Part shown: positions 40,966-50,045 of the stretch, piece after piece
How positions within the stretch are numbered: the stretch's first letter is position 1
Layout: the number at the start of each line of letters is the position of its first letter
Assembly: GCA_000406005.1 (NCBI GenBank)
Contig: ASZN01000010.1
Location: 55,193-119,192 of the forward strand
DNA: 64,000 nucleotides
Source: Candidatus Poribacteria bacterium WGA-3G
Lineage (GTDB): Bacteria; Poribacteria; WGA-4E; WGA-3G
Direction: 5' to 3'
The notes under the pieces: model-generated
Seen by the model: the letters and a program-made list of their open reading frames with translations, nothing else
Database searches by the model: none
Told to the model about the DNA's origin: nothing
Translations under genes and position numbers: made by a program

Positions 40966-42420
40966 TCAAATATCAGAGCGGAAGAATTTCAGAAACGCTA
41001 TCGCCGTAAACGCCACCGCAAAAAAACCGAGCAAGAACACGTCTACAGCAGAGCGACGCAATGTGTCCGATAAAGAAGGTTCCGTCAGGGTTGGCGGTGG
41101 TGGAATTTCGTCAGTTTCGGATTCAGAAGATTCATTCAGCCGAGCCGCTATCTGCATAATTTGTGCCAGTGCATCGTCGGAAATTTCGCTGAAATACGCA
41201 TCATTAAGTTGACTGAAGTACCTTTCACCCGTTTGAAAGTAGCCGTCCCTTTTCAATTTACCTGTTTGCGTTAGATTTATCGCAATATAACTCAGAGAGG
41301 ATGTTGGCGCGATCCGAGAAAGGGCCTCTCCAACATATTCTTGCCGCGCCTTCTCACGCTGATAGTCTCTGTCAATCTTGTCCGTTTGATCCTGGAACGC
41401 CAGTCGAAACTCCTCCTCAATCGGCTTTTTGAGTTTAGCCATTCTTTCTTGGAATGCTGCGTCGTCTGAACGAATAACCATACCCCCGCTACTACCCTCG
41501 CTACCCGCGAAAGCTTCAACCATTTTTTCCCCAATTTTTTCATCCTTATCTTTACTCAGATTATTACGAAGTATCGTTTTTTCCATATAAACCGCCTGCT
41601 GTGTCCGGGTCGGTGCGACGAGTTTAGCGACGACAAACGCGCCCCGTGGCACGATCAACACGGCAAATACCCAAAACGTAAAAGCGACAATCAGCGCGGT
41701 CTTGGCGTTGTCCAAATAGGTCGAAATGACCACACCTATCGCAAAAAACACCGCAATATAGAGCAACGAGATCAGCGTCAGCCAAAACACGGGCAGCGCA
41801 ATTTTGAGCTCACCTAACGGAAATCCCTGCCAAGTGATTAGGAGTAACCCTAACAGGAATGACACCAAAAACGGAACGACAAACACAATGTAGCCACCGA
41901 TTAACTTGCTCCATAAAAACACATCTCGCGGCAGGGAGTTCGATAGATTTATCCGTAGCGTTCCTGCCTCGCGCTCTCCAGCAACAGCATCAAATGTGAA
42001 CAGCAGCGCCAGCAGACTGAAAACTGTCCCGACAATAAACAGGAAATCAAGATTTCCGAGGACATACGCAACGGATGCTTGAGAAACGCCTGCTGAACCT
42101 TGCCGGACCCCATTACGCGTCATTCCAAGATAGGTCGGCAACGCATCCTCTAAACCGTTCGCAAACACGCTCAAAGGTGTAGGTTTGAGGAACAACTTGG
42201 AAACCTCTGTGTTCGGGTCCGACGCGTTCGGTGGATTTTCTTTCGCTTCTGTCTGTTCGCGTTTAATCGACTCTTGGTAGTCCACAAGGTTCTGGCTATA
42301 CCTCCGATAATTGATCGAAAGGGTGAGTGGCACGAGCAGGAGGCACATTAACAGCAGCGCGACAAACCGAACACTCAAAATGTGGTGCATAATTTCTTTC
42401 TGTATCAATGTCATTAGCAT
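40966..42420 (-). CDS. ABC-2-type permease with long soluble insert, copy A
   Basis: The 484-residue protein has six or so membrane helices (near residues 15-35, 120-145, 175-200, 215-240, 245-265 and 455-480). A long periplasmic or cytosolic insert (about 270-450) is rich in charged residues. FTFDAVAGEREAGTLRINLS is the typical motif before helix 3 of ABC-2 permeases, with DUF3526-like ends. It is a tandem paralog of the next gene, sharing the start MLMTLIQKE and the end FLKFFRSDI, and even the same RBS sequence (GGAGAAATCACC). No ATPase gene is adjacent. Confidence 0.85.
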   Translation of the reverse strand: MLMTLIQKEIMHHILSVRFVALLLMCLLLVPLTLSINYRRYSQNLVDYQESIKREQTEAKENPPNASDPNTEVSKLFLKPTPLSVFANGLEDALPTYLGMTRNGVRQGSAGVSQASVAYVLGNLDFLFIVGTVFSLLALLFTFDAVAGEREAGTLRINLSNSLPRDVFLWSKLIGGYIVFVVPFLVSFLLGLLLITWQGFPLGELKIALPVFWLTLISLLYIAVFFAIGVVISTYLDNAKTALIVAFTFWVFAVLIVPRGAFVVAKLVAPTRTQQAVYMEKTILRNNLSKDKDEKIGEKMVEAFAGSEGSSGGMVIRSDDAAFQERMAKLKKPIEEEFRLAFQDQTDKIDRDYQREKARQEYVGEALSRIAPTSSLSYIAINLTQTGKLKRDGYFQTGERYFSQLNDAYFSEISDDALAQIMQIAARLNESSESETDEIPPPPTLTEPSLSDTLRRSAVDVFLLGFFAVAFTAIAFLKFFRSDI

Positions 42421-42438
42421 GGTGATTTCTCCATTGTA

Positions 42439-43869
42439 TTAAATATCGGAGCGGAAGAATTTTAGGAACGCCACCGTAGTCAATACCACTGCAAAAAAAC
42501 AGAGCAATAGGAGGTCCACCATTGATTGACGGAGCACCTCGCCTAAGGTCATAATTTCTAAAGAGGGTGGTTGTGTGATTGTAACGGTATCTTCTTCTGT
42601 CATCATTCTCATAGAGATATGATCTACAACTTTGCTGAACCAATCCGTATCAAGCGCATCATAATAGCGATGACCCGCTTGAAAGTAATTGTCTCTTTTT
42701 GTTTTTCCGGTCTGGGTTAAATTTGTTGTGAGATAGATGAGCGAAGATGTTGGTGTGATCCGGGAAAGCATTTCACCTACAGATTCTTGCCGCGCTTTGT
42801 CCCGTTTGTAACGTCGATCTATTTCGTCAGCACTCTCCTTGAATTTCTGCCGAAATTCCTCCTCAACCGGTTGCACCTCTTTATCCACATCACTGATGCC
42901 CCTAGCAAGAGTGTTCGCTATCTGTTCATCAAAGGAAGGCTGCTGACGATCTTTCCAGAATTCTTGGTGTATCTTCGCTTTCTTTTCTTCAAGTTCTGCA
43001 TTGAAATTCTCACGGAGGGCAGTCTTTTCAAGATAGACACTCTGCGATGTTTGGGTCGGCGCGATGAATTTCGCTGCGAGGAACCCAACACGCGGTGTAA
43101 TGAGTACGGCAAACACCCAAACCGTAAATGCGATAATGAGTGCTGTCTTGGAATTATCTAAATAGGTAGAAATAACCGTTCCAATTGCGAAGAAAACCCC
43201 AATGTAGAGTAGCGAAACGACAGTTAGACTCACCACCCGTGGAAAGATTTCGGACTCCCCAAGCGGAAAACCTTGCCAAACAAGCATCAGTAAACCCAAT
43301 AGCAGTGATACCAAGAATGGAACGACAAACACTAAGTAACCACCGATCAGTTTACTCCATAGGAAGAGGTCGCGCGGCAAGGAATTTGAGAGGGTAACCC
43401 GAAGTGTTCCCGCTTCTCTTTCCCCGGCAACGGCATCAAAAGTAAACAAGAGTGCAAGCAAACTGAAAACAGTGCCGACGAGAAAAAGAAAATCGAGATG
43501 TCCCAAAAGATAAGAAAGAGAATCCGAAACCAAAACTGGAGCCCCTTGTGTAATTCCATTGCGTGTCATTCCAAGATAACTTGGTAGGGCATCTCCTAGT
43601 CCGTTCGCAAACACGCTCAGGGGTGTCGGCTTGAGGAAAAGTTTAGAAACTTCCAACTCCGGCTTCAGTTCCATCTTCGGATTCATCTTCGCTTCCTCGA
43701 TGTTTGCCAATTTAACGGCTTCTTGGTAATCAACAAGGTTCTGTTGATAATTTCGATAACCGATAGAAAGCGTAAGTGGAATAAGCAAAACACACATCAG
43801 CAAGAGCGCGACAAACCGGACGCTCAGAATATGATGCATAACCTCTTTTTGAATCAATGTCATTAACAT
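42439..43869 (-). CDS. ABC-2-type permease with long soluble insert, copy B
   Basis: The protein is about 476 residues from ATG 43869 (GAGGAG upstream); the 13 residues before it from 43908 are not conserved in copy A. Membrane topology and the FTFDAVAGEREAGTLRVTLS motif match copy A, and long stretches are identical, so the pair arose by a recent tandem duplication. It lies 18 bases upstream of copy A, and the two probably form a heterodimer. An ATP-binding partner must be elsewhere. Confidence 0.85.
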   Translation of the reverse strand: MLMTLIQKEVMHHILSVRFVALLLMCVLLIPLTLSIGYRNYQQNLVDYQEAVKLANIEEAKMNPKMELKPELEVSKLFLKPTPLSVFANGLGDALPSYLGMTRNGITQGAPVLVSDSLSYLLGHLDFLFLVGTVFSLLALLFTFDAVAGEREAGTLRVTLSNSLPRDLFLWSKLIGGYLVFVVPFLVSLLLGLLMLVWQGFPLGESEIFPRVVSLTVVSLLYIGVFFAIGTVISTYLDNSKTALIIAFTVWVFAVLITPRVGFLAAKFIAPTQTSQSVYLEKTALRENFNAELEEKKAKIHQEFWKDRQQPSFDEQIANTLARGISDVDKEVQPVEEEFRQKFKESADEIDRRYKRDKARQESVGEMLSRITPTSSLIYLTTNLTQTGKTKRDNYFQAGHRYYDALDTDWFSKVVDHISMRMMTEEDTVTITQPPSLEIMTLGEVLRQSMVDLLLLCFFAVVLTTVAFLKFFRSDI

Positions 43870-44044
43870 GGTGATTTCTCCTCTATTTTTTTTCCATGAA
43901 CCGTTCACGCTTTTGGAACAGTGGTTGTATATTGTAACCCAAATTGCTACCTATAAAATTTTAGCTGTGAGGTTTGCAACAGTTTTATTACGGAGGCGAA
44001 GATTGTATCCTCACCTCCGGAACTCGGAAAAGCAGAATAGCACG

Positions 44045-45292
44045 TCAAGGAGACGTTAACACCGATAGCTGCTTAAGGATGTCCTGGCCCTCTTCCGTCT
44101 TAAGAAATTCTTCCCCAAGGTGCGATTGTAGTTGCGACTGTAGTTTTTCCCTAATCTGATCTCTCACCTGCACGGTCACTTGTTGGAGGATACCCATACC
44201 CATTTGTGTGTCGAGAATACCCTTTCCCAATTGTGCTTCGAGCTCCGGTTTAGCTTGTTCAAGGATACTAATCTCCATGCGATTAAGCATCTTCAGTAAG
44301 TGTTTGAGTACCAACGTCTCAGTCGCTGCCTTAATTTCCTTTCTGACCGTTTGTGTCTTGAGAAAATTCTCCCCGTGTTCTGCCCGTAAGTCACGTAAAA
44401 AGTCAGATAAAGCAGAAAACGCCGTCTTGTTGCTATTATAGATCGTTCTTTCCGGTCCGTTGCGATAAAGTTTTCCGGAAACACTTAAGTTGAGGCGATG
44501 ATGTTCACATCGAACGATCGGAGTCATATCACCTTCCTGCATCCACAACGTTTCCTGATCCGCTTTTTTAGAGGGACGCATCTCATAGAGATAACTACAC
44601 GGCAGCGTTGGATCCGATGCATCGTCGGTGAGAACACCGGGAGTTCCTACTGTTGGGTCTGCTGGGCAGAGGAGCCCTTCCTTCTCCAAATATTGTGGAG
44701 AAAGTTCGGAAAGCCATTGCGGATCTATATCTGCATTGGAAGCGCGATAGTTGTCACGCGCCAATTTTATCTGCCTTAAATTTTCTCTGCACGTCTCAAT
44801 GCCTCTGGAATCCTCAGAATCTTGCTGCGCTGAAAGTGCGGCTAATTCATAAGGATAGGCAGCTGCTAAGAGGGATCGGTTTAGGCGAACCAACGCTTCT
44901 CCATCTTTCGGATTTTGGGCAATAAGTGCCTGCGTACCTTCACTGAGTTCAATATCAGCGAACACTTGCGCATCATAGAGAGACCCCGCTTGAAGCAGCC
45001 GATTCAGTTCTGATAGCAGTGCCTCCTGCAGCTTCGGAGACGGATCGCTTGCGCCATCGTATCCAACTAACAGCCACTGTATATCTTCGGACAATTGCGA
45101 AGCAAGTAATTGGGACACCGGTGCGCGCGTGTCTTCGAGTTTCACCGCCAAACTGCCCGGATCTTTAATCGCAGCCATAGTAAAGAGAAACTGATTTGTG
45201 TCCGAGTGGAGGGGCAGTTGCATGCCTATAGCTATCAGCACAGTGACGAATAGAAGTGTTATTGGCTTGGATCGTTCAATCGTTTTTAACAT
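44045..45292 (-). CDS. Exported protein with pseudopilin-like internal module
   Basis: The 415-residue protein has an N-terminal hydrophobic segment (about 11-28). The middle (about 168-250) resembles pseudopilin-type heads: CRENLRQIKLARDNYRASNA, WLSELSPQYLEKEGLLCPAD, and a Tyr/Cys-containing LPCSYLYEM, a pattern seen in type II pseudopilin-like DUF1559 proteins. The C-terminal 130 residues are helical and charged. I recognise no family for the whole. It lies upstream of the permease pair on the same strand, 175 bases away. Confidence 0.55.
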   Translation of the reverse strand: MLKTIERSKPITLLFVTVLIAIGMQLPLHSDTNQFLFTMAAIKDPGSLAVKLEDTRAPVSQLLASQLSEDIQWLLVGYDGASDPSPKLQEALLSELNRLLQAGSLYDAQVFADIELSEGTQALIAQNPKDGEALVRLNRSLLAAAYPYELAALSAQQDSEDSRGIETCRENLRQIKLARDNYRASNADIDPQWLSELSPQYLEKEGLLCPADPTVGTPGVLTDDASDPTLPCSYLYEMRPSKKADQETLWMQEGDMTPIVRCEHHRLNLSVSGKLYRNGPERTIYNSNKTAFSALSDFLRDLRAEHGENFLKTQTVRKEIKAATETLVLKHLLKMLNRMEISILEQAKPELEAQLGKGILDTQMGMGILQQVTVQVRDQIREKLQSQLQSHLGEEFLKTEEGQDILKQLSVLTSP

Positions 45293-45342
45293 TTTTCAAA
45301 ATCTCCTTAGGGTGTTGTATATTTTAGGTTTCTTATTGGGTG

Positions 45343-45397
45343 GCACAACCTAACAGGTTATGCTACGAAAGATGCACAACCTAACAGGTTATGCTAC
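45343..45397. repeat. Two direct 24-bp repeats with internal palindrome
   Basis: GCACAACCTAACAGGTTATG and its following four bases (24 in all) appear at 45343-45366 and again at 45374-45397, period 31. Each contains AACCT-AAC-AGGTT. It lies between sigma-sensor 3's stop and the pseudopilin-like gene's start. Two copies only, so not a CRISPR. Confidence 0.8.
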
Positions 45398-45409
45398 AGG
45401 TTAATGACA

Positions 45410-48400
45410 TTAGTCGGCTTCATCAATTATGAAACGTAGCACGCCGTGGCCAGGTGTCCCAACATAAAGTGTGTTGCCATCAACAGCAAGAGAACTAATC
45501 TCGCTCGGAACTTCCGGTGTGACGGGTTCCAATATGTTTGAATGCTCTTTCAATTGATATATTTGTTGCGCAGTTGCGCCGTATACCGTTGTACCAGCCA
45601 CTGCCATTTTTTCTATGACAAGCGGCGTGCCTTCCACATCGGTTGCCGTCTTCCAGTGAATGCCATCGCTTGAGGACGCAATACCTTTATCGGTTGCAAT
45701 GTAAAGCGTTGGTCCGGCAAAGGCGATAGCCTTAAATTGCGTAACAGAAAACGGAAGATTCGCAGTGACATCGTTCCAAGTGTCGCCTTCGTCAAACGAC
45801 TGAAGGAGGTGTCTGTCCCGTTTGCCAACGTAAACAGTTTTACCTGAGACTGCGATTTTGAAATCAATGGAACCCTGATCTTCAATGTCAGCAATAGAAT
45901 GAATAGACTCACCTGCATCTGCTAAGTCGGTATTGAACCATTCAGTCATACCGGGCTTCCACCTGAAAAGTTTCTGGTTATATTCCATATAGTAAGTGCT
46001 ACCGCTAACAGCAAAACTCCCAAGATATGCCTGAATGAGTTCAACCATACTTTTCTCTAAGATCTGACTACCAACCGTGCTGAGCTTATCCAGATCGAAA
46101 TCTTCAAGTGTTAATTCCGGACGTTCCTCAGCGTTTTTCTCAAGTGCATCTTGAACGTCCTCCGAAAGGACGTTTTCAAATTTTTCACGGATGAGTGCTT
46201 CAATGTCTGATACCACTAAACTTGGCATTTCGGGGACCGGTGCTAACCCGTTATCCTCGGCAGATACGCGGAAAAGTTGCGGCGATGTCTCCTTGACACC
46301 TTTGACATAGAGCCTATCGTTAAATTTCCTTACACTCGTGAGCGTTTCAGGACAACGTAGCACAGGTGCCCACGATTCACCCCTATCATACGAGACAACG
46401 AGTTCTTTCCATATTGTTGCGTAGAGCGCATGATTGGCATAGACCAAATTGTTCACACTCGTCCTCACCAATCCTGTGTTAAACGGATGCCATGTTTCGC
46501 CTGCATCGGTCGTGCGCTGAATCCCGAATCGACCACCTGTATAGAAAGTATTCGTACCCGACATGGCAACGGCGAAAGTATTTGCCATATTTAGGGTGTC
46601 TGAATCTAAAGATATCCATGTCTCTCCGGCATCACTGGAGTAATAACTCTTCCCGCCATCTAAGACTAAAAGTCTTTCTTGCGCTGCTACCATTTTGACG
46701 CTGGGAGTCTTTTCCACTTCTGAATTGTCTGCCACTTGTGCTACTATTTGTGGTTCGTTAACTTCATAGGAAAAACTAACCCTACCGTTGTCCTCGGAAT
46801 CCATTTCTACGACATCTATTGACTGCCACGAATCTCCGAGGTCTGTTGATCGGTAAAGCGACAGATCGGTATTAAATACCGACATTGACACGGAGGACAG
46901 AAGGTTCTTACTTTTAATCTCCTCTCCAACGGCAACATAGAGTCGGTGCTCAGCACTCGCCAATGCACGAATATTTCCGGTTTCACCTACGGATAATTGC
47001 GCCCAGCCTTCTGAACTGTGGCGATAAAGCCCTTTATCCGTACCAACAAAAACAGTGTTTCCAATAGCGGCGATTGCCTGAATTTTCTTATCCGCCAAGT
47101 TTCCATCGTTAAGAGATGTCCACGATTTACCGGCATCCACCGAGCGGAATAGGTCATCAACAAGCCCCAAGTACATTGTAATGTTGGCTTGCACCCCAGG
47201 GGCTTCATCCGTTATAATAGTGCCAATTAATTGCCCTTCTGGACGTGTTCCCAATGAATTCCATGTTTCACCTCTATCTGTGGAAGCAAGGACTTCGGTA
47301 TCGGAAAAGATATAGAGGGTATCCTCATGTTCTGTTATTTGCGAGGAACCGTTAATAGACATGTTAGTATTGGCAGGTATCCATGTGCTTCTATCGTCTG
47401 TTAACCTATAGAGATCCGCACTTGATCTGGCATAAACGTCGCCGTTAGATGCCATGAAGAGGCTGTTGACGACCCCCCCTTCGGGACCCTTCGTTTGTGT
47501 CCACTGGGTCTTCGGCGTTGAGACTTCTGTCGTATCGACTGGCAGTGTGGTAAAAAGCGATGCGTCGGATTTCTGACCCGCGCCGGGACTTTTGCCAGGG
47601 ATAGCTGAGCTTCCTGCCTGACTCCGAACGGCAGGTTTCGCAGGAGAATCCACAACAAAAACCGCGTCAATCAGTTCAACCGTCGGTTCCGAAGTGGCAT
47701 CCAGATTGTATGGCTTCTGGAAACGAGATAGGTATTGCGCGCCGACACCTATCAGTAGGAAAATCAAAACAGCGGAGGCAGCAGAAAGTGCTAAGGGGAT
47801 CATCGGTTTACTCACGGGCGGTTGAACAGGCGGCATACGCCAGACTTCCCGCATGATATTCTCTGCGAATTGATTCGGAAGTTGGAAGCTGCCAAGACTC
47901 TCGCGGACCACGGCTTCCTCTTTCCGTAGGCGGTTGCGTGCGCGGCTGAGACGGCTTTTGACCGTGTTTTGCGACACACCGAGGAACTCACTGATCGTCT
48001 TAATCGTCATTTCACCGAGGTAATGCAGCGTCATTACCGTCCGTTCACTTTCAGGCAGCTTTTTCAAGAGGTCCTTGACGACTTCACGACGATTCTCATC
48101 TGCTTCAGTTTCCCGTTTTTCTACTGTATATTGTGAGTATGACACTTTGTCCACCTCATTTGTATCCTCAACATCTAAAGATTCCATCGGTAAACGATTC
48201 TTACGCAGCCAATCGAGACACAAGTTCGACGCGATAACGTACAACCACCCCGCGAACAAATTATGGTTTTTCAAGGTACCAAGTTTTTGATATGCATTAA
48301 GAAAGGCATCTTGTGTAATCTCTTGTGCGGTGTGAAAGTCACCGATCTTCCGCCATACGAGCGCGTGGACACCTTTCTGGTATTTTTTTACCAAGGGACC

Positions 48401-48460
48401 GAATGCGTCTCGGTCACCTTGGAGTACCTGCTGAATAAGTTTGGTATCGTTCTGTTGCAT
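45410..48460 (-). CDS. ECF sigma-transmembrane-Asp-box propeller fusion 3
   Basis: The 1016-residue protein is the third paralog. ECF sigma: QEITQDAFLNAYQKL, LPESERTVMTLHYLGEM and FLGVSQNTVKSRLSRARNRL. A helix lies near 220-245 (ALSAASAVLIFLLIGVGAQY). Propeller Asp-boxes include STDRGETW, SVDAGKSW, STDLGDSW, SSDAGETW, TTDAGETW, SYDRGESW and SFDEGDTW. The acidic helical insertion is again present near residue 790. ATG 48460 has AAGGAG upstream, and an ECF-type promoter lies 40 bases away. Sequence identity with the others is highest in the sigma part and the last 200 residues, so the middle propeller blades may define different ligands. Confidence 0.88.
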   Translation of the reverse strand: MQQNDTKLIQQVLQGDRDAFGPLVKKYQKGVHALVWRKIGDFHTAQEITQDAFLNAYQKLGTLKNHNLFAGWLYVIASNLCLDWLRKNRLPMESLDVEDTNEVDKVSYSQYTVEKRETEADENRREVVKDLLKKLPESERTVMTLHYLGEMTIKTISEFLGVSQNTVKSRLSRARNRLRKEEAVVRESLGSFQLPNQFAENIMREVWRMPPVQPPVSKPMIPLALSAASAVLIFLLIGVGAQYLSRFQKPYNLDATSEPTVELIDAVFVVDSPAKPAVRSQAGSSAIPGKSPGAGQKSDASLFTTLPVDTTEVSTPKTQWTQTKGPEGGVVNSLFMASNGDVYARSSADLYRLTDDRSTWIPANTNMSINGSSQITEHEDTLYIFSDTEVLASTDRGETWNSLGTRPEGQLIGTIITDEAPGVQANITMYLGLVDDLFRSVDAGKSWTSLNDGNLADKKIQAIAAIGNTVFVGTDKGLYRHSSEGWAQLSVGETGNIRALASAEHRLYVAVGEEIKSKNLLSSVSMSVFNTDLSLYRSTDLGDSWQSIDVVEMDSEDNGRVSFSYEVNEPQIVAQVADNSEVEKTPSVKMVAAQERLLVLDGGKSYYSSDAGETWISLDSDTLNMANTFAVAMSGTNTFYTGGRFGIQRTTDAGETWHPFNTGLVRTSVNNLVYANHALYATIWKELVVSYDRGESWAPVLRCPETLTSVRKFNDRLYVKGVKETSPQLFRVSAEDNGLAPVPEMPSLVVSDIEALIREKFENVLSEDVQDALEKNAEERPELTLEDFDLDKLSTVGSQILEKSMVELIQAYLGSFAVSGSTYYMEYNQKLFRWKPGMTEWFNTDLADAGESIHSIADIEDQGSIDFKIAVSGKTVYVGKRDRHLLQSFDEGDTWNDVTANLPFSVTQFKAIAFAGPTLYIATDKGIASSSDGIHWKTATDVEGTPLVIEKMAVAGTTVYGATAQQIYQLKEHSNILEPVTPEVPSEISSLAVDGNTLYVGTPGHGVLRFIIDEAD

Positions 48461-48492
48461 CGTAAGTCTCCTTCAGAATTAACTCGTCCGTT

Positions 48493-48528
48493 GATAGAAT
48501 GACGAAACTTAAGTACTGAAAGGTTGCA
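48493..48528 (-). promoter_or_regulatory. ECF-type promoter of sigma-sensor 3
   Basis: TGCAAC (48528-48523) and CGTCATTCTAT (48504-48494) on the minus strand, again with 19 bases between TGCAAC and GTCA. It lies 40 bases before ATG 48460 and overlaps the 3' end of the region before the Cys-rich gene stop (48534). Confidence 0.8.
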
Positions 48529-48533
48529 CTTTT

Positions 48534-48812
48534 TTACAGTTCCACCTTGTTATTGAATTTCACTCGTCGAAACCGCGTCGTTTTTCGTTCGGGAATACTC
48601 GGACACACAACACATCGAATTTCTGGCGGTATTATACAAAATTTTTGCGAGGTTCCAAATTCCGATTTACAAGACATGTCGTCTATACAGCGAACGCTCT
48701 GGTGAGTGTGTGTCTCATAAGTCGTTACAATTTCGGTGTCACCAAAAGCGAGGTAACTGATCCCAAAGAGTAACAAACAGTCTATAAGGAGGCTAATCAT
48801 TACAAATCGCAT
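48534..48812 (-). CDS. Small Cys-rich secreted protein, unknown
   Basis: The 92-residue protein has a hydrophobic signal-like segment (about residues 5-22, ending near LAFGD). The mature part holds six Cys (CIDDMSC, FC, RCVVC), so it may be a disulfide-rich periplasmic protein. I recognise no family. Support for it being real: AAAGGAG before ATG 48812 and an ECF-type promoter 78 bases upstream. It ends just before the sigma-sensor 3 promoter, so it is transcribed towards that gene. Confidence 0.62.
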   Translation of the reverse strand: MRFVMISLLIDCLLLFGISYLAFGDTEIVTTYETHTHQSVRCIDDMSCKSEFGTSQKFCIIPPEIRCVVCPSIPERKTTRFRRVKFNNKVEL

Positions 48813-48882
48813 TTTTGACTCCTTTACTATCGGAATAACGTTAAATAAAAATCAGTGATTTGGCTAAAATTTAATGCCCGTT

Positions 48883-48918
48883 GATGAAGTGACGTGACTT
48901 AAGTGTCAAAAGGTTGCA
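48883..48918 (-). promoter_or_regulatory. ECF-type promoter of the Cys-rich gene
   Basis: TGCAAC (48918-48913) and CGTCACTTCATC (48894-48883) on the minus strand with a 19-base gap. It is 78 bases before ATG 48812. TTTTTT and AAAAAA tracts precede the -35 block. Confidence 0.8.
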
Positions 48919-49102
48919 TTTTTTGAAAAAAATGCTAAAAATAGATAATTGAGATAGAAATCACGAGTTAATTGCAATTTTCTTTTATACATCTTAAAAT
49001 ATATGGTATACTTTGTATACAAACTTTTATTCCAGCTTGCAGGTTACCAAAACTTGCTATATAAAAGTTGAAATCACGACCCACTCAACTCGGAGGCACA
49101 GC

Positions 49103-49924
49103 ATGGAACACCATATAACAGATGACCAGTGGGAACATTTTGAGGAATACGGCTATGTCCGCATCGGGCAAGTCGCGACAGATGCCGAACTTGCACAACT
49201 GCAGGAGCGGATGGATGACATCATGCTCGGCAAAGCACCCTTAGATTATGATCAAATCATGATGCAGCTTGACCGGGAACCCGGAAGAGATGCACCGGGA
49301 CCGCAGTCTAAAGGCCACAAGGGTCCAACGTTGTTGTATCGGAAAATTCAGAACCTTGAACTCGATCCGATTTTTTTAGCGTATCTCCAAAAACCGGTTT
49401 TTCAAGAGGTCTGCTCGAAAATCTACGGAGATGATACACCTGTTGCCTGTTTCCGTGCAATGTTTATGAACAAACCCGCACACGAAGGCACCCAGCTCAC
49501 GTGGCATCAAGACAGGTGGACAGATCTCGACCGTGACCCGCAGATTACGATTTATACTGCCTTGGATCCAGCAATGATCAAGAACGGCTGTGTACATATC
49601 ATTCCAAAGTCGCATAGCAGGCTTATCAATCCCGAAAACGGATCCGGTTTTCTAACGCAGGAACACATTGACGACATCGTCGCGAAGGCTACACCGCTAC
49701 CGATGGAATTGAAGGCGGGAGAAGTCGTCTTACTCCACAATTGGATGCTACACAGTTCCGGTACAAACGATACAGATATTCCGAGACGTGCGTTCAGTGT
49801 CTGCTACATGCACGGTGATACCAAATCTCGGCACGGTTCAACCTTTACACGCGTGTTCGGCGACGGCGCAATCAGTGTCGCCGATTTATCGAAATTTCAG
49901 CATGAAAGCCCAGTCGTTTATTAG
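49103..49924 (+). CDS. Phytanoyl-CoA dioxygenase (PhyH) family protein
   Basis: The 273-residue protein starts at ATG 49103 with CGGAGG upstream; the open frame to 49013 has no such site. Iron ligands are in TWHQDRWTD (H-x-D), a strand follows with NGCVHIIPKSHSRLI, and the distal LLHNWMLHSSGTNDTDIPRRAF has the second His and an Arg. HEGTQLTWHQD is a typical strand. It stands upstream of a Gfo/Idh/MocA oxidoreductase (121 bases apart) on the same strand, a pairing seen in sugar- or amine-modification pathways. Substrate unknown. Confidence 0.9.
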   Translation: MEHHITDDQWEHFEEYGYVRIGQVATDAELAQLQERMDDIMLGKAPLDYDQIMMQLDREPGRDAPGPQSKGHKGPTLLYRKIQNLELDPIFLAYLQKPVFQEVCSKIYGDDTPVACFRAMFMNKPAHEGTQLTWHQDRWTDLDRDPQITIYTALDPAMIKNGCVHIIPKSHSRLINPENGSGFLTQEHIDDIVAKATPLPMELKAGEVVLLHNWMLHSSGTNDTDIPRRAFSVCYMHGDTKSRHGSTFTRVFGDGAISVADLSKFQHESPVVY

Positions 49925-50045
49925 GTTTCGGAGCAGGAACCGCAATTCTTCAGATGTCAGAAAGAGGCGTTCGTCTCACCAGAAACCTCTTTAACTGAAA
50001 ACTGAAAACTGATAACTGACAACTTAAAAAACAAGGAGAAACATA

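Noticed and set aside
45343..45397. Two equally spaced repeats considered as a CRISPR
   Set aside because: Only two copies, a 7-base spacer and no cas gene nearby.
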